Shown here: piece after piece, positions 50,887 through 59,771 of the stretch
How the letters are laid out: each line of letters opens with the position of its first letter
Numbering within the stretch: the first letter of the stretch is position 1
Assembly: GCA_963850915.1 (NCBI GenBank)
Contig: CAWKND010000010.1
Coordinates: 620,001 to 684,000 of the forward strand
Length of the DNA stretch: 64,000 bases
Direction: 5' to 3'
DNA from: CAVTWH01 sp963850915
GTDB lineage: Bacteria > Actinomycetota > Actinomycetes > Mycobacteriales > Micromonosporaceae
The notes under the pieces: generated by a model
The model's input: only the letters and a program-made list of their open reading frames with translations
What the model was told of the DNA's origin: nothing
The model's database searches: none
Position numbers and translations under genes: made by a program

Positions 50887-51177
50887 CTACTTCTCGGGCT
50901 TCATCAGGTAATCGATGAACCGCGCCCGCAGCAGTGGCTCCTCGTCACCGTACCCGTGACCGCGCAGCTCCCGCCACAGCGCCACCGCGCCCTCGAAGCC
51001 GGCACCCAGCCCCATGAACCCGTCGTCGGTCTCGTCGAACCCGTCGGCGGCCGGCAGGTGACGGAACAGATCGACGAAGAAGTGCAGGTCATGGCGCTCG
51101 CGTGCGGTGGCGAACGCGCGCTCCCGCAACTCCTCCGTGGACAAGGTGTCCAGCTGGTCAAACGTGGCTTCGGTCAT
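50887..51177 (-). CDS. Small acidic soluble protein, unknown function
   Basis: 96 residues from ATG 51177. Predicted mostly helical with negative charge (DQLDTLSTEELRERAFATARERHDLHFFVDLFRHLPA). No membrane segment, signal or known motif. Composition and stable reading frame support a real gene, and codon third-position GC is high. Similar small proteins occur in related actinomycetes, but I cannot name a family. Confidence 0.7.
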   Translation of the reverse strand: MTEATFDQLDTLSTEELRERAFATARERHDLHFFVDLFRHLPAADGFDETDDGFMGLGAGFEGAVALWRELRGHGYGDEEPLLRARFIDYLMKPEK

Positions 51178-51240
51178 GCGTCCAAACTAGCGGTTGGCCG
51201 GCCGGCCACCGCGCGAGGCCGGCTCCCCGGGCCGCACCGC

Positions 51241-52557
51241 TCAGCGGGCGCCCCAGCGCTCGTCGCTGGCGCCGCCCCAGGTGTCGTCGATGCTGCGCGC
51301 CGGCAACTGGCTGCCCCAGGTGCCCTGCCGCTGGCCGCTGCCCCAGCCGGAGCTCGGGGTGTCGTCGTCGCGCCCCACGTTGCCCCAGGTCTCGGTATCG
51401 TCGAGGTCGGCCGAGCGGGGCCGGCCGAGCGCCTCGACCAGCCGGGTGACCACGAGACCGAGCACGATCGCGCCGGCCGCGACGGCGTACGGGGACATCC
51501 GCCAGTCGGCCGCCGTGCCGTAGTCCAGGAAGAGGACGAGCAGGGTGACGGCGAGGAGGGTACCGAAGATGCCGCCCCGCCGGCCGAAGGCGCTGGTACC
51601 ACCCAGGAGTACGGCGCCGAGGGCCAGCGCGGTGAGCAGTACCCCGCCGTCGGACCCGTCGCCGCTGCGCACAGCCAGCGCGTTCAGGGCGCCACCGAGC
51701 CCGGCGAGGATGCCCGAGCCGACCAGTGCGAGGAAGGCGAGTACGGCCGCGGCTGTCCCCCGGCGCTGTGCGGGGTCGGCGACCGGGCGGAACCGGCTGC
51801 CCCCACGGCGTACCGCCTTGAAGAGCCCGAGCAGCCCACCGAGTACGGACAGCGCGGCGAACGCGGCGTACCAGTAGATCGCGTGCTTCGCCGGGTTGTA
51901 CCCGGTGATCGCCACCGGATCCGGGTGCTTCTGCAGCCACACCACCACACCGAGCGCGGCGGCCAGGCTGGCGGCCCACGCCGGTACCTGGAAGATCACC
52001 ACGACCAGCCCGACCGCCGCACCGACCCCGCCGGCCAGCAGCGCGGTGAGCGCCGCGTCCTGGAACAGGCCGTGGCTGAGGTGCTGGGCGAAGTAGAGGC
52101 CGGCGGCGACGGCGATCGGCCCGACCGCGAGGTTGACCACGCCGGCCCGCAGCGACAGGGCCAGCCCGGTGCAGACCACGCCGAGGGAGGCCATGTCGAG
52201 CAGGGTGGCGCGTAGGTTGTCGCCGACGATCTCGGTACCGTGCCAGCGCCGGAAGAAGAAGGCCAGCAGCACGACGCTGACCAGCAGAATGATCTCCCAC
52301 AGCACGTGTACGCCGAGGCGGTCCATGCCGGGCTGGCCGTGCTCCGGGTCGTCGAAGACGTCGTCGAGTTCGGCGGCGGTCACCGGTCGCGTCTGCGCCG
52401 TGTCGGACAGGCCGCTGTCGGGCCGGGTCACCGGGTAGCTGCCGGTCGAGAAGGAGCCGGTGGTCGGCGCGTCCGGCCGGAAGTCCGGCTCGTCGCGAAA
52501 GCCCGGTTCACCGCGGAACCGCGGATCATCGCCGTAGCCCGCATCAGGGTGGGTCAT
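51241..52557 (-). CDS. Permease-like polytopic protein with disordered termini
   Basis: 438 residues from ATG 52557. An N-terminal Gly/Asp/Arg-rich stretch of about 80 residues is followed by eight or more helices resembling RbsC/LivH-type ABC permeases (LLDMASLGVVCTGLALSLRAGVVNLAVGP, ALGAVLLGGTSAFGRRGGIFGT). The last 60 residues are Trp/Gly/Asp-rich and disordered. No ATPase or binding protein is adjacent. It may be an orphan membrane protein derived from a permease rather than a transporter subunit. Confidence 0.75.
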   Translation of the reverse strand: MTHPDAGYGDDPRFRGEPGFRDEPDFRPDAPTTGSFSTGSYPVTRPDSGLSDTAQTRPVTAAELDDVFDDPEHGQPGMDRLGVHVLWEIILLVSVVLLAFFFRRWHGTEIVGDNLRATLLDMASLGVVCTGLALSLRAGVVNLAVGPIAVAAGLYFAQHLSHGLFQDAALTALLAGGVGAAVGLVVVIFQVPAWAASLAAALGVVVWLQKHPDPVAITGYNPAKHAIYWYAAFAALSVLGGLLGLFKAVRRGGSRFRPVADPAQRRGTAAAVLAFLALVGSGILAGLGGALNALAVRSGDGSDGGVLLTALALGAVLLGGTSAFGRRGGIFGTLLAVTLLVLFLDYGTAADWRMSPYAVAAGAIVLGLVVTRLVEALGRPRSADLDDTETWGNVGRDDDTPSSGWGSGQRQGTWGSQLPARSIDDTWGGASDERWGAR

Positions 52558-52641
52558 CGTCGAGCGCCTCCCTCTTTCAGTGCACCGACGGTGCCTGAAA
52601 GTACCGTCGCGCGCTTCACAGGGAAAGCCCTTCGGTTCGTT

Positions 52642-53157
52642 CTATGCCGGCTCGTCATCATCAGGGCGCTTCGGTACCCGGCAGGCACGCTCCAGGAGCA
52701 GGCCAGCCACGACCAGAGCGAGGGCGCCGATCAATCCGGCGACCGCGGCCGGCGTGTCGTCCGCGGCCGCCGCCAGCCCCCGGCCACGCTGCAGGATCAA
52801 CCACCCGGACATCCCGCCGTACGCTCCGGCGATCAGTGCTCCGGCCAGGGCAGATGCCTTCGCGAGTACGACGAAGCGAGCCACCGAGAGCGGATCCACC
52901 CGGGCCGTACCCGGCCGGTGCTCGATCCGCGCCTTGGTCGTCCGGGCCAGTACCGCCTCCACCACCGCGAGCGCGAAGATCGTCACCGGCGGTAGCCAGG
53001 GCAGCTTGGGCAGCGATCCGTAGGACTGCTCCATCACCAGCCAGGCCAGGGCCGCCGTGATCACCCCGGCGAGCAGCAGCGTGGCCGGGTTGGTCGGGCG
53101 CATCCCCGGTCCGCCGCGCCGGTCGCTGCGCGGTGGCTGCTGATCCTGGGAACTCAC
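52642..53157 (-). CDS. DUF3180 membrane protein
   Basis: 171 residues from GTG 53157, overlapping the folK stop (GTGA). A short charged N-terminus (SSQDQQPPRSDRRGGPG) is followed by four helices, MRPTNPATLLLAGVITAALAWLV near the start being the family hallmark. DUF3180 follows folK in most actinobacteria, as Rv3605c does in M. tuberculosis. Function unknown; translational coupling with folate genes may reflect packing. Confidence 0.85.
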   Translation of the reverse strand: MSSQDQQPPRSDRRGGPGMRPTNPATLLLAGVITAALAWLVMEQSYGSLPKLPWLPPVTIFALAVVEAVLARTTKARIEHRPGTARVDPLSVARFVVLAKASALAGALIAGAYGGMSGWLILQRGRGLAAAADDTPAAVAGLIGALALVVAGLLLERACRVPKRPDDDEPA

Positions 53158-53714
53158 GCCGGCCCCCTCGTGGTGGTGTCTGGCTGGGTGCTGTCGGGGG
53201 TCAGGTCGAGGTCCGGGCGGGCGCGCAGGTCCGGCAGGTCGGCCGCGACCTCGGGGGTACGCAGCAGGTCGTTGACCCAGCCGTGGCCGGGCAGCGACGC
53301 GTAGGGTGCGATCTCCAGCCAGGGGCGCAGCACGAACGCCCGTAGGTGTGCCCGCGGATGCGGCAGCGTCAGTTCCGGATCGGTGGCGATGATCGGCTCC
53401 CCGTCGGCGGTCCATACCGCGATCACGTCGACGTCCAGGGTACGCGGGCCGTACCGGCGGGCCGGGTCACGTACCCGGCCGGCCTTCTCCTCCAGTTGCC
53501 TTGCCCGGGACAGCCAGTCCCGTGCCGTCGCCGCGTCGTCCTCGACCAGCAGTACGGCGTTGAGGTAGTCCGGCTGGTCGGGATCGCCCCACGGCGGCGA
53601 CTGGTAGACCCCGGAGACGGCGAGCAGCCAGCCGGCCAGCCCGTCCACGGCGCCGGCCAGCGCCGCCTCCCGGTCGCCGAGGTTGCTGCCCAGTGACAGC
53701 AGCGCCCGGGTCAC
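53154..53714 (-). CDS. folK: 2-amino-4-hydroxy-6-hydroxymethyldihydropteridine pyrophosphokinase
   Basis: 186 residues from GTG 53714. Transfers pyrophosphate from ATP to hydroxymethyldihydropterin. Motifs LLSLGSNLGDRE, YQSPPWG, DYLNAVLLVE, RRYGPRTLDVDVIAV (Mg-binding Asp pair) and LPHPRAHLRAFVL are complete. The last 25 residues are a polar extension. Third gene of folP-folB-folK on the minus strand. Confidence 0.95.
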   Translation of the reverse strand: MTRALLSLGSNLGDREAALAGAVDGLAGWLLAVSGVYQSPPWGDPDQPDYLNAVLLVEDDAATARDWLSRARQLEEKAGRVRDPARRYGPRTLDVDVIAVWTADGEPIIATDPELTLPHPRAHLRAFVLRPWLEIAPYASLPGHGWVNDLLRTPEVAADLPDLRARPDLDLTPDSTQPDTTTRGPA

Positions 53715-53754
53715 TGTTGGCCGCCTGTCCTGACCTTCGCGCCCGGCACGGCGT

Positions 53755-54117
53755 TCATGCCCGGCTCCGGCCGAGCGTGACGCGGACGTCGGCGAACTCG
53801 TGCGGGATCGGCGCCTGTGGCTTGTGGACGGTCACCTCGGCCTCGGTCACCCGCTCGTCGGCCAGGCAGGCGGTGAGCAGCCGGTCGGCCAGCGTCTCCA
53901 GCAGGTTCACCGGGTCGCCGCCGACGATCTCCACGAGCCGCTGCGCCAGTTCGCCGTAGTGCACGGTGTCGGCCACGTCGTCGCTGGCCACGGCGGGTTC
54001 GAGGTCGAGGTGCAGGCGTACGTCGACGAGGAACTCCTGGCCCTGACTGCGCTCGAAGTCGTACACCCCGTGGTGTCCCCGGGCACGCAGCCCGGTCAGC
54101 TCGATCGTGCCGCGCAC
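53755..54117 (-). CDS. folB: Dihydroneopterin aldolase
   Basis: 120 residues from GTG 54117, so it overlaps the folP 3' end by 22 bp. Converts dihydroneopterin to 6-hydroxymethyldihydropterin. Key features are IELTGLRARGHHGVYDFERSQGQ (catalytic-region Tyr and Glu), TVHYGELAQRL and LLETLADRL. The C-terminal HKPQAPIPHEFADVRV is characteristic. Confidence 0.94.
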   Translation of the reverse strand: MRGTIELTGLRARGHHGVYDFERSQGQEFLVDVRLHLDLEPAVASDDVADTVHYGELAQRLVEIVGGDPVNLLETLADRLLTACLADERVTEAEVTVHKPQAPIPHEFADVRVTLGRSRA

Positions 54118-54974
54118 GTCGCCTCCCAGACCTTGATCGCGTCGACAGTCGAGCGTACGTCGTGCACGCGTACCCCCCACGCACCGGCCGCGACGGCGAG
54201 AACCGTGGTGGCCACGGTCGCCGCCTCCCGCTCGTCGACCGGCCGGGGCTGCCCATCCGGCCCGGCCAGCAGCCGACCCAGGTAGGACTTGCGGCTGGCG
54301 GCGAAGAGTACCGGGTAGCCGAGCGACATGATCCGGTCGAGATGGGCGCTGAGCAGCCAGTTGTGCTCGGCCGTCTTGGCGAAGCCGAGCCCCGGATCGA
54401 GAATGATCGCCTCGTGCGCCACCCCGGCGGCGAGCGCATCGTCGGCGCGCTGGGCCAGCTCGGCGCGTACCTCCGCCACCACGTCGGTGTAGCTGGCCAG
54501 CTGCTGCATGGTGCGCGAGTGGCCGCGCCAGTGCATGAGGATCCACCGGCACCCCGCGTCGGCGACCACCTTGCCCATGAGCGGATCAGCCAGCCCGCCG
54601 GAGACGTCGTTGACGACCGCCACCCCGGCCGCGAGCGCCTGCGCCGCCACGGCCGCCCGGCTCGTGTCGATGCTCATCGGTACGCCGGCCGCGGCCAGCT
54701 CACGGATCACCGGGAGGACCCGGGCCAGCTCGGTCTCCGCGTCCACCCGCCCGGCGCCCGGCCGGGTCGACTCGCCGCCCACGTCGATCAGATCGGCGCC
54801 CTCGTCCCGCATCCGGCAGGCGTGCGCGACCGCCGCCGCGAGGTCGGGGTACCGGCCACCGTCGGAAAAGGAGTCCGGGGTGACATTCAGGACGCCCAGC
54901 ACCACCGGACGGCGCGGTACCCGGCCCGCCGCCGGGGCCGGTTCGGTGGTGCTCGCGTTGACCGGATCAGTCAC
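54096..54974 (-). CDS. folP: Dihydropteroate synthase
   Basis: 292 residues from GTG 54974. Joins hydroxymethyldihydropterin pyrophosphate and p-aminobenzoate; target of sulfonamides. Motifs VLGVLNVTPDSFSDGG, IDVGGESTRPGA, SIDTSRAAVA, NDVSGG, DPGLGFAKTAEHN and FAASRKSYLG are intact. The loop LMHWRGHSRTMQQ is as in actinobacterial FolP1. folE and ftsH, which normally precede it, are not upstream; a type IV secretion-like operon is instead. Confidence 0.95.
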   Translation of the reverse strand: MTDPVNASTTEPAPAAGRVPRRPVVLGVLNVTPDSFSDGGRYPDLAAAVAHACRMRDEGADLIDVGGESTRPGAGRVDAETELARVLPVIRELAAAGVPMSIDTSRAAVAAQALAAGVAVVNDVSGGLADPLMGKVVADAGCRWILMHWRGHSRTMQQLASYTDVVAEVRAELAQRADDALAAGVAHEAIILDPGLGFAKTAEHNWLLSAHLDRIMSLGYPVLFAASRKSYLGRLLAGPDGQPRPVDEREAATVATTVLAVAAGAWGVRVHDVRSTVDAIKVWEATCAARSS

Positions 54975-55299
54975 GTGTCGAGCCTAGATCCCGGGCTGGC
55001 CGCTCATAGAATGGGACGGTAAGGTCGACAACGCCCAGCCGGGCGCACATCGTGCGCGCCCACTCCCCGACCCCCGCCCGGAGGTGCCGCAACAAGCCCC
55101 CTGACCTGCGGCAATGTGTCCCCAATGGGCACTGCTGTCACAGTCTTCGCGTCTTGTTGGAGAGTTGCTCGCACCGTACAGTCGGCACTAATCGCGCCGG
55201 CGGGCGTAGACACACCGTTGTGGGTTGGTACCACACCGTGTTTATTAGAAGAGCAACAGCGCGACGGCTCGGGGCTCCTGTCGCGTGCTGGGGAGGCAG
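54975..55299. other. 325-bp divergent region before T4SS-like operon
   Basis: Holds the folP promoter side and the leader of the operon that starts at 55300. An AT-rich patch around 55238-55252 (GTTTATTAGAAG) is the best candidate promoter element for the plus strand; TTGTGG near 55213 could pair with it but spacing is poor. No gene seen. Confidence 0.45.
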
Positions 55300-55608
55300 A
55301 TGATGGTCATCGAGCTCGGCCAGGCGTTCGCCACGCACGCCGGCCACTACTTCACCGTGGTCGCCGGCAGCGCCGCGGACGATCCCAAGACGATCAATAC
55401 CGACGGCATCCTCACCTTCCTGGCCACCAAGATCGCGCCGATCCTGCTCGCCATCCTGGGCATCATCTTCATCGGCCGCGCCGGCAAGGGTGAAGTGTCC
55501 CGGGTACTCACCAGCTCGGCGATCGCGATCATCGGGCTGGTCTTCATCGCCGGTGCGGTCTCGCTGCTGTTCCTCGGCGACTCGCTGGTCCAGCTGGCGT
55601 TCAAGTAG
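55300..55608 (+). CDS. Small two-helix protein, VirB2/TrbC pilin-like
   Basis: 102 residues from ATG 55300 (a second ATG follows directly); GGGGAGG precedes it. An N-terminal amphipathic segment, then two membrane helices (ILTFLATKIAPILLAILGIIFIG and VLTSSAIAIIGLVFIAGAVSLLFLG) joined by a short Gly-Lys loop. Size and layout match VirB2/TrbC-type pilin or channel proteins of type IV secretion systems. Opens the operon. Confidence 0.65.
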   Translation: MMVIELGQAFATHAGHYFTVVAGSAADDPKTINTDGILTFLATKIAPILLAILGIIFIGRAGKGEVSRVLTSSAIAIIGLVFIAGAVSLLFLGDSLVQLAFK

Positions 55609-55615
55609 GTGACGC

Positions 55616-56008
55616 ATGCGGCTGCGTACCGATGACGACATCTACCGTGCCCGGCTCGTCTACCTCGGGCCGCCCGGCTACACGCTGCCGTTCCAGCTGC
55701 CCTACGCGCAGTACGGGCTCTTCCTGCTGCTCGTACCGCTGTTCGTCTTCATCCACTGGACCTTCACCCTGCACGTCGACCTGTTCCCGGCGTGGGAGAT
55801 CGCGCTGGCCATGGTCAGCACCTCGTACATCTTCCGGCACGTCGACCCGGACCGGCCGGCCCGCAAGGTCATCCGGACGGCGCTGACCGACTGGCGGCGT
55901 ACCCGGGAGAGCGCTGTCGAGCGCCGGGCCGACCGGCTGGTCGCCTCCCGGATCCGGGTCGGCGAGCTGACCGGGCCGAACCTGCGACACCCGGGGAGGC
56001 GGGCATGA
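55616..56008 (+). CDS. PrgI/VirB3-like membrane protein
   Basis: 130 residues from ATG 55616. Two close membrane helices (YGLFLLLVPLFVFIHWTFTLHV and IALAMVSTSYIF) near the N-terminal third, followed by a basic cytosolic tail (RKVIRTALTDWRRTRESAVERRADR). The layout is that of PrgI/VirB3, which docks onto the VirB4 ATPase. Its stop overlaps the ATPase start (ATGA, 56005-56008). Confidence 0.7.
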   Translation: MRLRTDDDIYRARLVYLGPPGYTLPFQLPYAQYGLFLLLVPLFVFIHWTFTLHVDLFPAWEIALAMVSTSYIFRHVDPDRPARKVIRTALTDWRRTRESAVERRADRLVASRIRVGELTGPNLRHPGRRA

Positions 56009-59000
56009 CACCGCCGTACCCGCCGTCGCACCCGCACTTGCAGCCGGACGACGAGACCGAGACGCCGGACGTACACACCGTGCCGCAGGGCTCGGTGGCG
56101 GTGTTCGGGGTACCTCGGGGTACGCCGCCCGAGGCGCCCGCTCCCGAGGCAGCGCCGGTGGAGCGGCGACCCGACATCGAGTCACCGTTCCTGGACTTCT
56201 TCGGGCACCCGACGGTGGACGGCTCGGTCGTCGAGCAGCCGCCCCGGGTACCCGCACAGCCGGTTGGCGAGGCTGGTACCGCCCGCGGTGATCTGAGCGC
56301 GCTGGCTGGACAGGTACCCCCGGGTCGGCCGGCGGCGCCGCGCCAGCAACCGGACCGCCAGCCCGCACCGCCGCGCGAGAACGGAGCCGGCCGACCGGCC
56401 GCGGGTGGCCCACGGCCGGACGCCGCGCCGCGCCGTACCCCCGCTCCGGCCCGCCCCGAGCCGGCACCCAGTGGCCGGCGCGGCCTCGATGTGCGCCCGG
56501 TCAACGGCGGTCGCGGCACCACGACCGACCGCCCGGACCTGCCGCCCGCCGGATACGAACCCGACGACCTCTCCGACGCCGGCAGGTACGGGGCGGGGAT
56601 GCCGACCGGCGCGGATGCCGCGCTGCCCGGCGGATCCACCCGGACACCGCGCCGCGAGCTGCCCGCCGGCCGGACTGCCGCCGACCGTCTGCCCACCGAC
56701 CTTCCACCCACCAACCGTCTGCCCACCGACCTTCCGCCCACCAACCGCCGGCCCGCCGACCTTCCGCCCGCCGACCGTGGGCCTACGGACCGCCCGTCAA
56801 CCGGGCGCCCGCCGGCCGGTCGCACCGCAGCCGAGCGGGTCGAATCCGGGCGTTCCGGGTCAGCCCAGCGCGATCCGGGACGGCCGGATCCCGCGCGGGG
56901 TGCGGATCGGTCGCGGGGCACGGATCCGGAACGGGACCGGGCTCCGGCGACCAGCGAGCCGGCTCGGGAAACGCGGCCCGACCGGAGGATGCGCGCGGCC
57001 AACGCGCCCACCCCGCCGAAGATCAAGAAAACCGATCGCGATCCGGCGGCCGAGCTGGCCATCACCGAGATCGCCGGGCACCTCACCTTCACGCCCAACA
57101 CCGTGACCGCCTGGTACTCGCTGCCCGAGGTGCGCTGGGCGTTCCGGCCGGACGCCGAGCGCGAGGCGCTGCTGTCGGCCATCGCCGAGCAGTACGCCGG
57201 GCTGGCCGGTTTCCGGCTGCACCTGCGGCGTACCACCCGGCCCTTCCCGGCCGACGAGTGGGCCCGCACCGTCGACCAGAACACGCCGTACCCGCTGCCC
57301 ACCGTGGTGGGCGCGCCGTCGTGGTCGGACCACCTGGTCGCGGCCCAGCACCACCTGCGCGCGGTCAACCACGCCGAGGGGCAGAGCTACCTCGGCGTCA
57401 CCTTCGCGCGGCGCAACCTCGGCTCCACCATGTCCGAGCGGGTCAGCCGGATCTTCGGCAAGGGCGTCGGCGAGGGCGAGCGGGCTCGCATGGGCCGGCT
57501 GGTCGAGCAGTTCGACGAGGTACTCGGGGCGTTCGGCATGCGCGGGCGGCGGGTCGAGCCGAGCGAACTGGAGTGGCTGATCTACCGCTCGGTCGCGCTC
57601 GGGATGGCGCCGCCGAGCCAACTCTCCCCGGTCAGCTCCGGACGGTGGGAGCGTGGCGATCTACTCGGGCTCACCGAACAGATCGAGCGGTACCGGACGC
57701 CGTACGGCTCGACCATGAAGCTGGTCAACCGGCTCACCGGCGAGGAGCGGCACGTGGCCGTACTCTCCGTCGGCCGGATGGAGCCACTGGAGATCCCCGA
57801 ACGGCACGAGCCCTGGCTGCATTTCCACGAGCGGCTGCCGTGGCCGATGGAGCTCTCCTCCCGGGTGGATGTACTCGGGCCGGGCGACTCGTTCCGCAAC
57901 CTGGAGCACCGGCTCCGGATGATCCGTTCCCAGCAGCTCGACTACGCCGAGCACGGGATGGACGCGCCGCCCGAGCTGGAGCGGCTGGCCCAGCGCGCGC
58001 TGGTCATCGGCGACGACATGACCACCGGGCTGCCCACCGACGCGTCCCGGGTACACGGGTGGCACCGGATCGCCGTGTCCGGGCGTAACCGCGAGGAGTG
58101 CCTGGAGCGGTCCCGCCGGCTGATCCAGCTGTACTCCCGGGAACTGCGCGCCTCCCTCCAGCACCCGAAGAACCAGGAGGCGCTGGCCCGCGAGTTCATC
58201 CCGGGCGAGCCGATCGCCAACACCGGGTACCTGCGGCGCATGCCGGTGACCCTGTTCGCGGCGGCGCTACCGCAGGCCGCGTCCACGGTCGGCGACCGGC
58301 GCGGTGACCTGATCGGGCGTACCGCCGGCACCTCCCGCCGGCCGGTCTTCCTCGACCTGCACTTCCCGATGGAGGTACGCGAGCGCTCCGGCCTGGCCGT
58401 GTTCGTGGCCGAGCCCGGTGGTGGCAAGTCGACGCTGCTCGGTGCGCTGGGCTACCTGGCTGCCCGGCGCGGCGTACAGGTGACCCTGCTCGACCCGTCC
58501 GGCCCGCTGGCCCGGCTGGCGGCGATGCCCGAGTTGAAGCCGTTCTCCCGGGTACTCAACCTGACCGGCTCGGAGCAGGGCACGCTGGCCCCGTACTCGC
58601 TGATCCCCACGCCACAGCGCCAGCACTTCGACGCCGGACCGCGCGGCGACCGGGACTTCGAGATCGCCGTCTCCAACGCCCGCGCCGAGCGCCGCATGCT
58701 GGTCCAGGACATCTGCTCGATGCTCGTCCCGCCGCAGGTCGCCAAGGAGGCGAGTACCGCAACGCTGCTGCGGCACGCGGTCCGCGAGGTACCCGCCGAG
58801 GAGACCTCCACCCTGGACGACGTGGTGGCCTGCCTGCGCGGCCTCTCCGACCACGACGGCCGGGAACTGGCCAACCTGCTGCTGGACACCGCCGAAATGC
58901 CGCTGGCGCTGCTGTTCTTCGGCGCACCCCCGCCCGACCTGCTCGGCTCCGACGCCGCGCTGACCGTGATCACAATGGCCGGGCTGCGGCTGCCCGACCT

Positions 59001-59658
59001 GAAGATCGAGCGGGAGTACTGGTCGGCCGAGGAGGCGCTGGCGCTGCCGATGCTGCACACGGCGCACCGGCTGGCGGTACGCCGCTGCTACGGCGGGTCC
59101 ATGTCGCAGCGCAAACTCGTCGGCCTGGACGAGGCGCACTTCATGGAGGGCTGGCGCTCCGGCCGCTCGTTCCTGGTACGCCTGGCCCGCGACTCGCGCA
59201 AGTGGAACCTGTCGGCCCTGGTCTCGTCGCAGAACCCCAAGGACATCCTGGGCCTGGACGTGCAGAACCTGGTGTCCACGGTGTTCGTCGGGCGGATCGC
59301 CGAGGACTCGGAGATCGCCGCCGAGGCGCTGCGGCTGCTGCGGGTACCCACCGATGTCGGGTACGAACAGACGCTCGCCGCACTGTCGCAGGTGGACACC
59401 TCCTCCTCGGCCCGGCTCGGGTTCCGCGAGTTCGTGATGCGGGACGTGGACGGGCGGGTACAGAAGATCCGCGTCGACGTGTCGTACGTACCCCAGTTGC
59501 TGACCTACCTGGACACCACCCCCACCGGTACCGCCCCCGAGGACCCGGCAGCGCAGCCGCGGGACGGGCTCGACCCTGACCTCGATTCCGAGGCCGAACT
59601 GGACGCCGAGTTCGACTCTGCTCTTGGCGAAAGCCCCTTCGACGAGCCGGAGGCGTAG
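56005..59658 (+). CDS. VirB4/TraC-type secretion ATPase with long disordered N-terminus
   Basis: 1217 residues. Residues 1-330 are Pro/Arg/Asp/Thr-rich with repeats of the type LPTDLPPTNR near 230-260. From about 340 comes the VirB4 N-domain, then a RecA-like motor with Walker A EPGGGKST at 803-810 and Walker B GLDEAH at 1040-1045, followed by SSQNPKDIL and FVGRI segments matching the family. It powers assembly or transport by the single-membrane secretion apparatus. Ends with an acidic tail. Homologues in Gram-positive conjugation are ConE, TcpF and PrgJ. Confidence 0.88.
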   Translation: MTPPYPPSHPHLQPDDETETPDVHTVPQGSVAVFGVPRGTPPEAPAPEAAPVERRPDIESPFLDFFGHPTVDGSVVEQPPRVPAQPVGEAGTARGDLSALAGQVPPGRPAAPRQQPDRQPAPPRENGAGRPAAGGPRPDAAPRRTPAPARPEPAPSGRRGLDVRPVNGGRGTTTDRPDLPPAGYEPDDLSDAGRYGAGMPTGADAALPGGSTRTPRRELPAGRTAADRLPTDLPPTNRLPTDLPPTNRRPADLPPADRGPTDRPSTGRPPAGRTAAERVESGRSGSAQRDPGRPDPARGADRSRGTDPERDRAPATSEPARETRPDRRMRAANAPTPPKIKKTDRDPAAELAITEIAGHLTFTPNTVTAWYSLPEVRWAFRPDAEREALLSAIAEQYAGLAGFRLHLRRTTRPFPADEWARTVDQNTPYPLPTVVGAPSWSDHLVAAQHHLRAVNHAEGQSYLGVTFARRNLGSTMSERVSRIFGKGVGEGERARMGRLVEQFDEVLGAFGMRGRRVEPSELEWLIYRSVALGMAPPSQLSPVSSGRWERGDLLGLTEQIERYRTPYGSTMKLVNRLTGEERHVAVLSVGRMEPLEIPERHEPWLHFHERLPWPMELSSRVDVLGPGDSFRNLEHRLRMIRSQQLDYAEHGMDAPPELERLAQRALVIGDDMTTGLPTDASRVHGWHRIAVSGRNREECLERSRRLIQLYSRELRASLQHPKNQEALAREFIPGEPIANTGYLRRMPVTLFAAALPQAASTVGDRRGDLIGRTAGTSRRPVFLDLHFPMEVRERSGLAVFVAEPGGGKSTLLGALGYLAARRGVQVTLLDPSGPLARLAAMPELKPFSRVLNLTGSEQGTLAPYSLIPTPQRQHFDAGPRGDRDFEIAVSNARAERRMLVQDICSMLVPPQVAKEASTATLLRHAVREVPAEETSTLDDVVACLRGLSDHDGRELANLLLDTAEMPLALLFFGAPPPDLLGSDAALTVITMAGLRLPDLKIEREYWSAEEALALPMLHTAHRLAVRRCYGGSMSQRKLVGLDEAHFMEGWRSGRSFLVRLARDSRKWNLSALVSSQNPKDILGLDVQNLVSTVFVGRIAEDSEIAAEALRLLRVPTDVGYEQTLAALSQVDTSSSARLGFREFVMRDVDGRVQKIRVDVSYVPQLLTYLDTTPTGTAPEDPAAQPRDGLDPDLDSEAELDAEFDSALGESPFDEPEA

Positions 59659-59771
59659 ATGACGCCGCGCCGGGTCGGGCCGCTCGCGGCCCGCCTGCCC
59701 CTCATTCCCCGCTTCCCCCTCCTCCTTTCTCCAGCGACCTTTCTCGCGACGCTTCTGTCAGCGCCCTCAAT

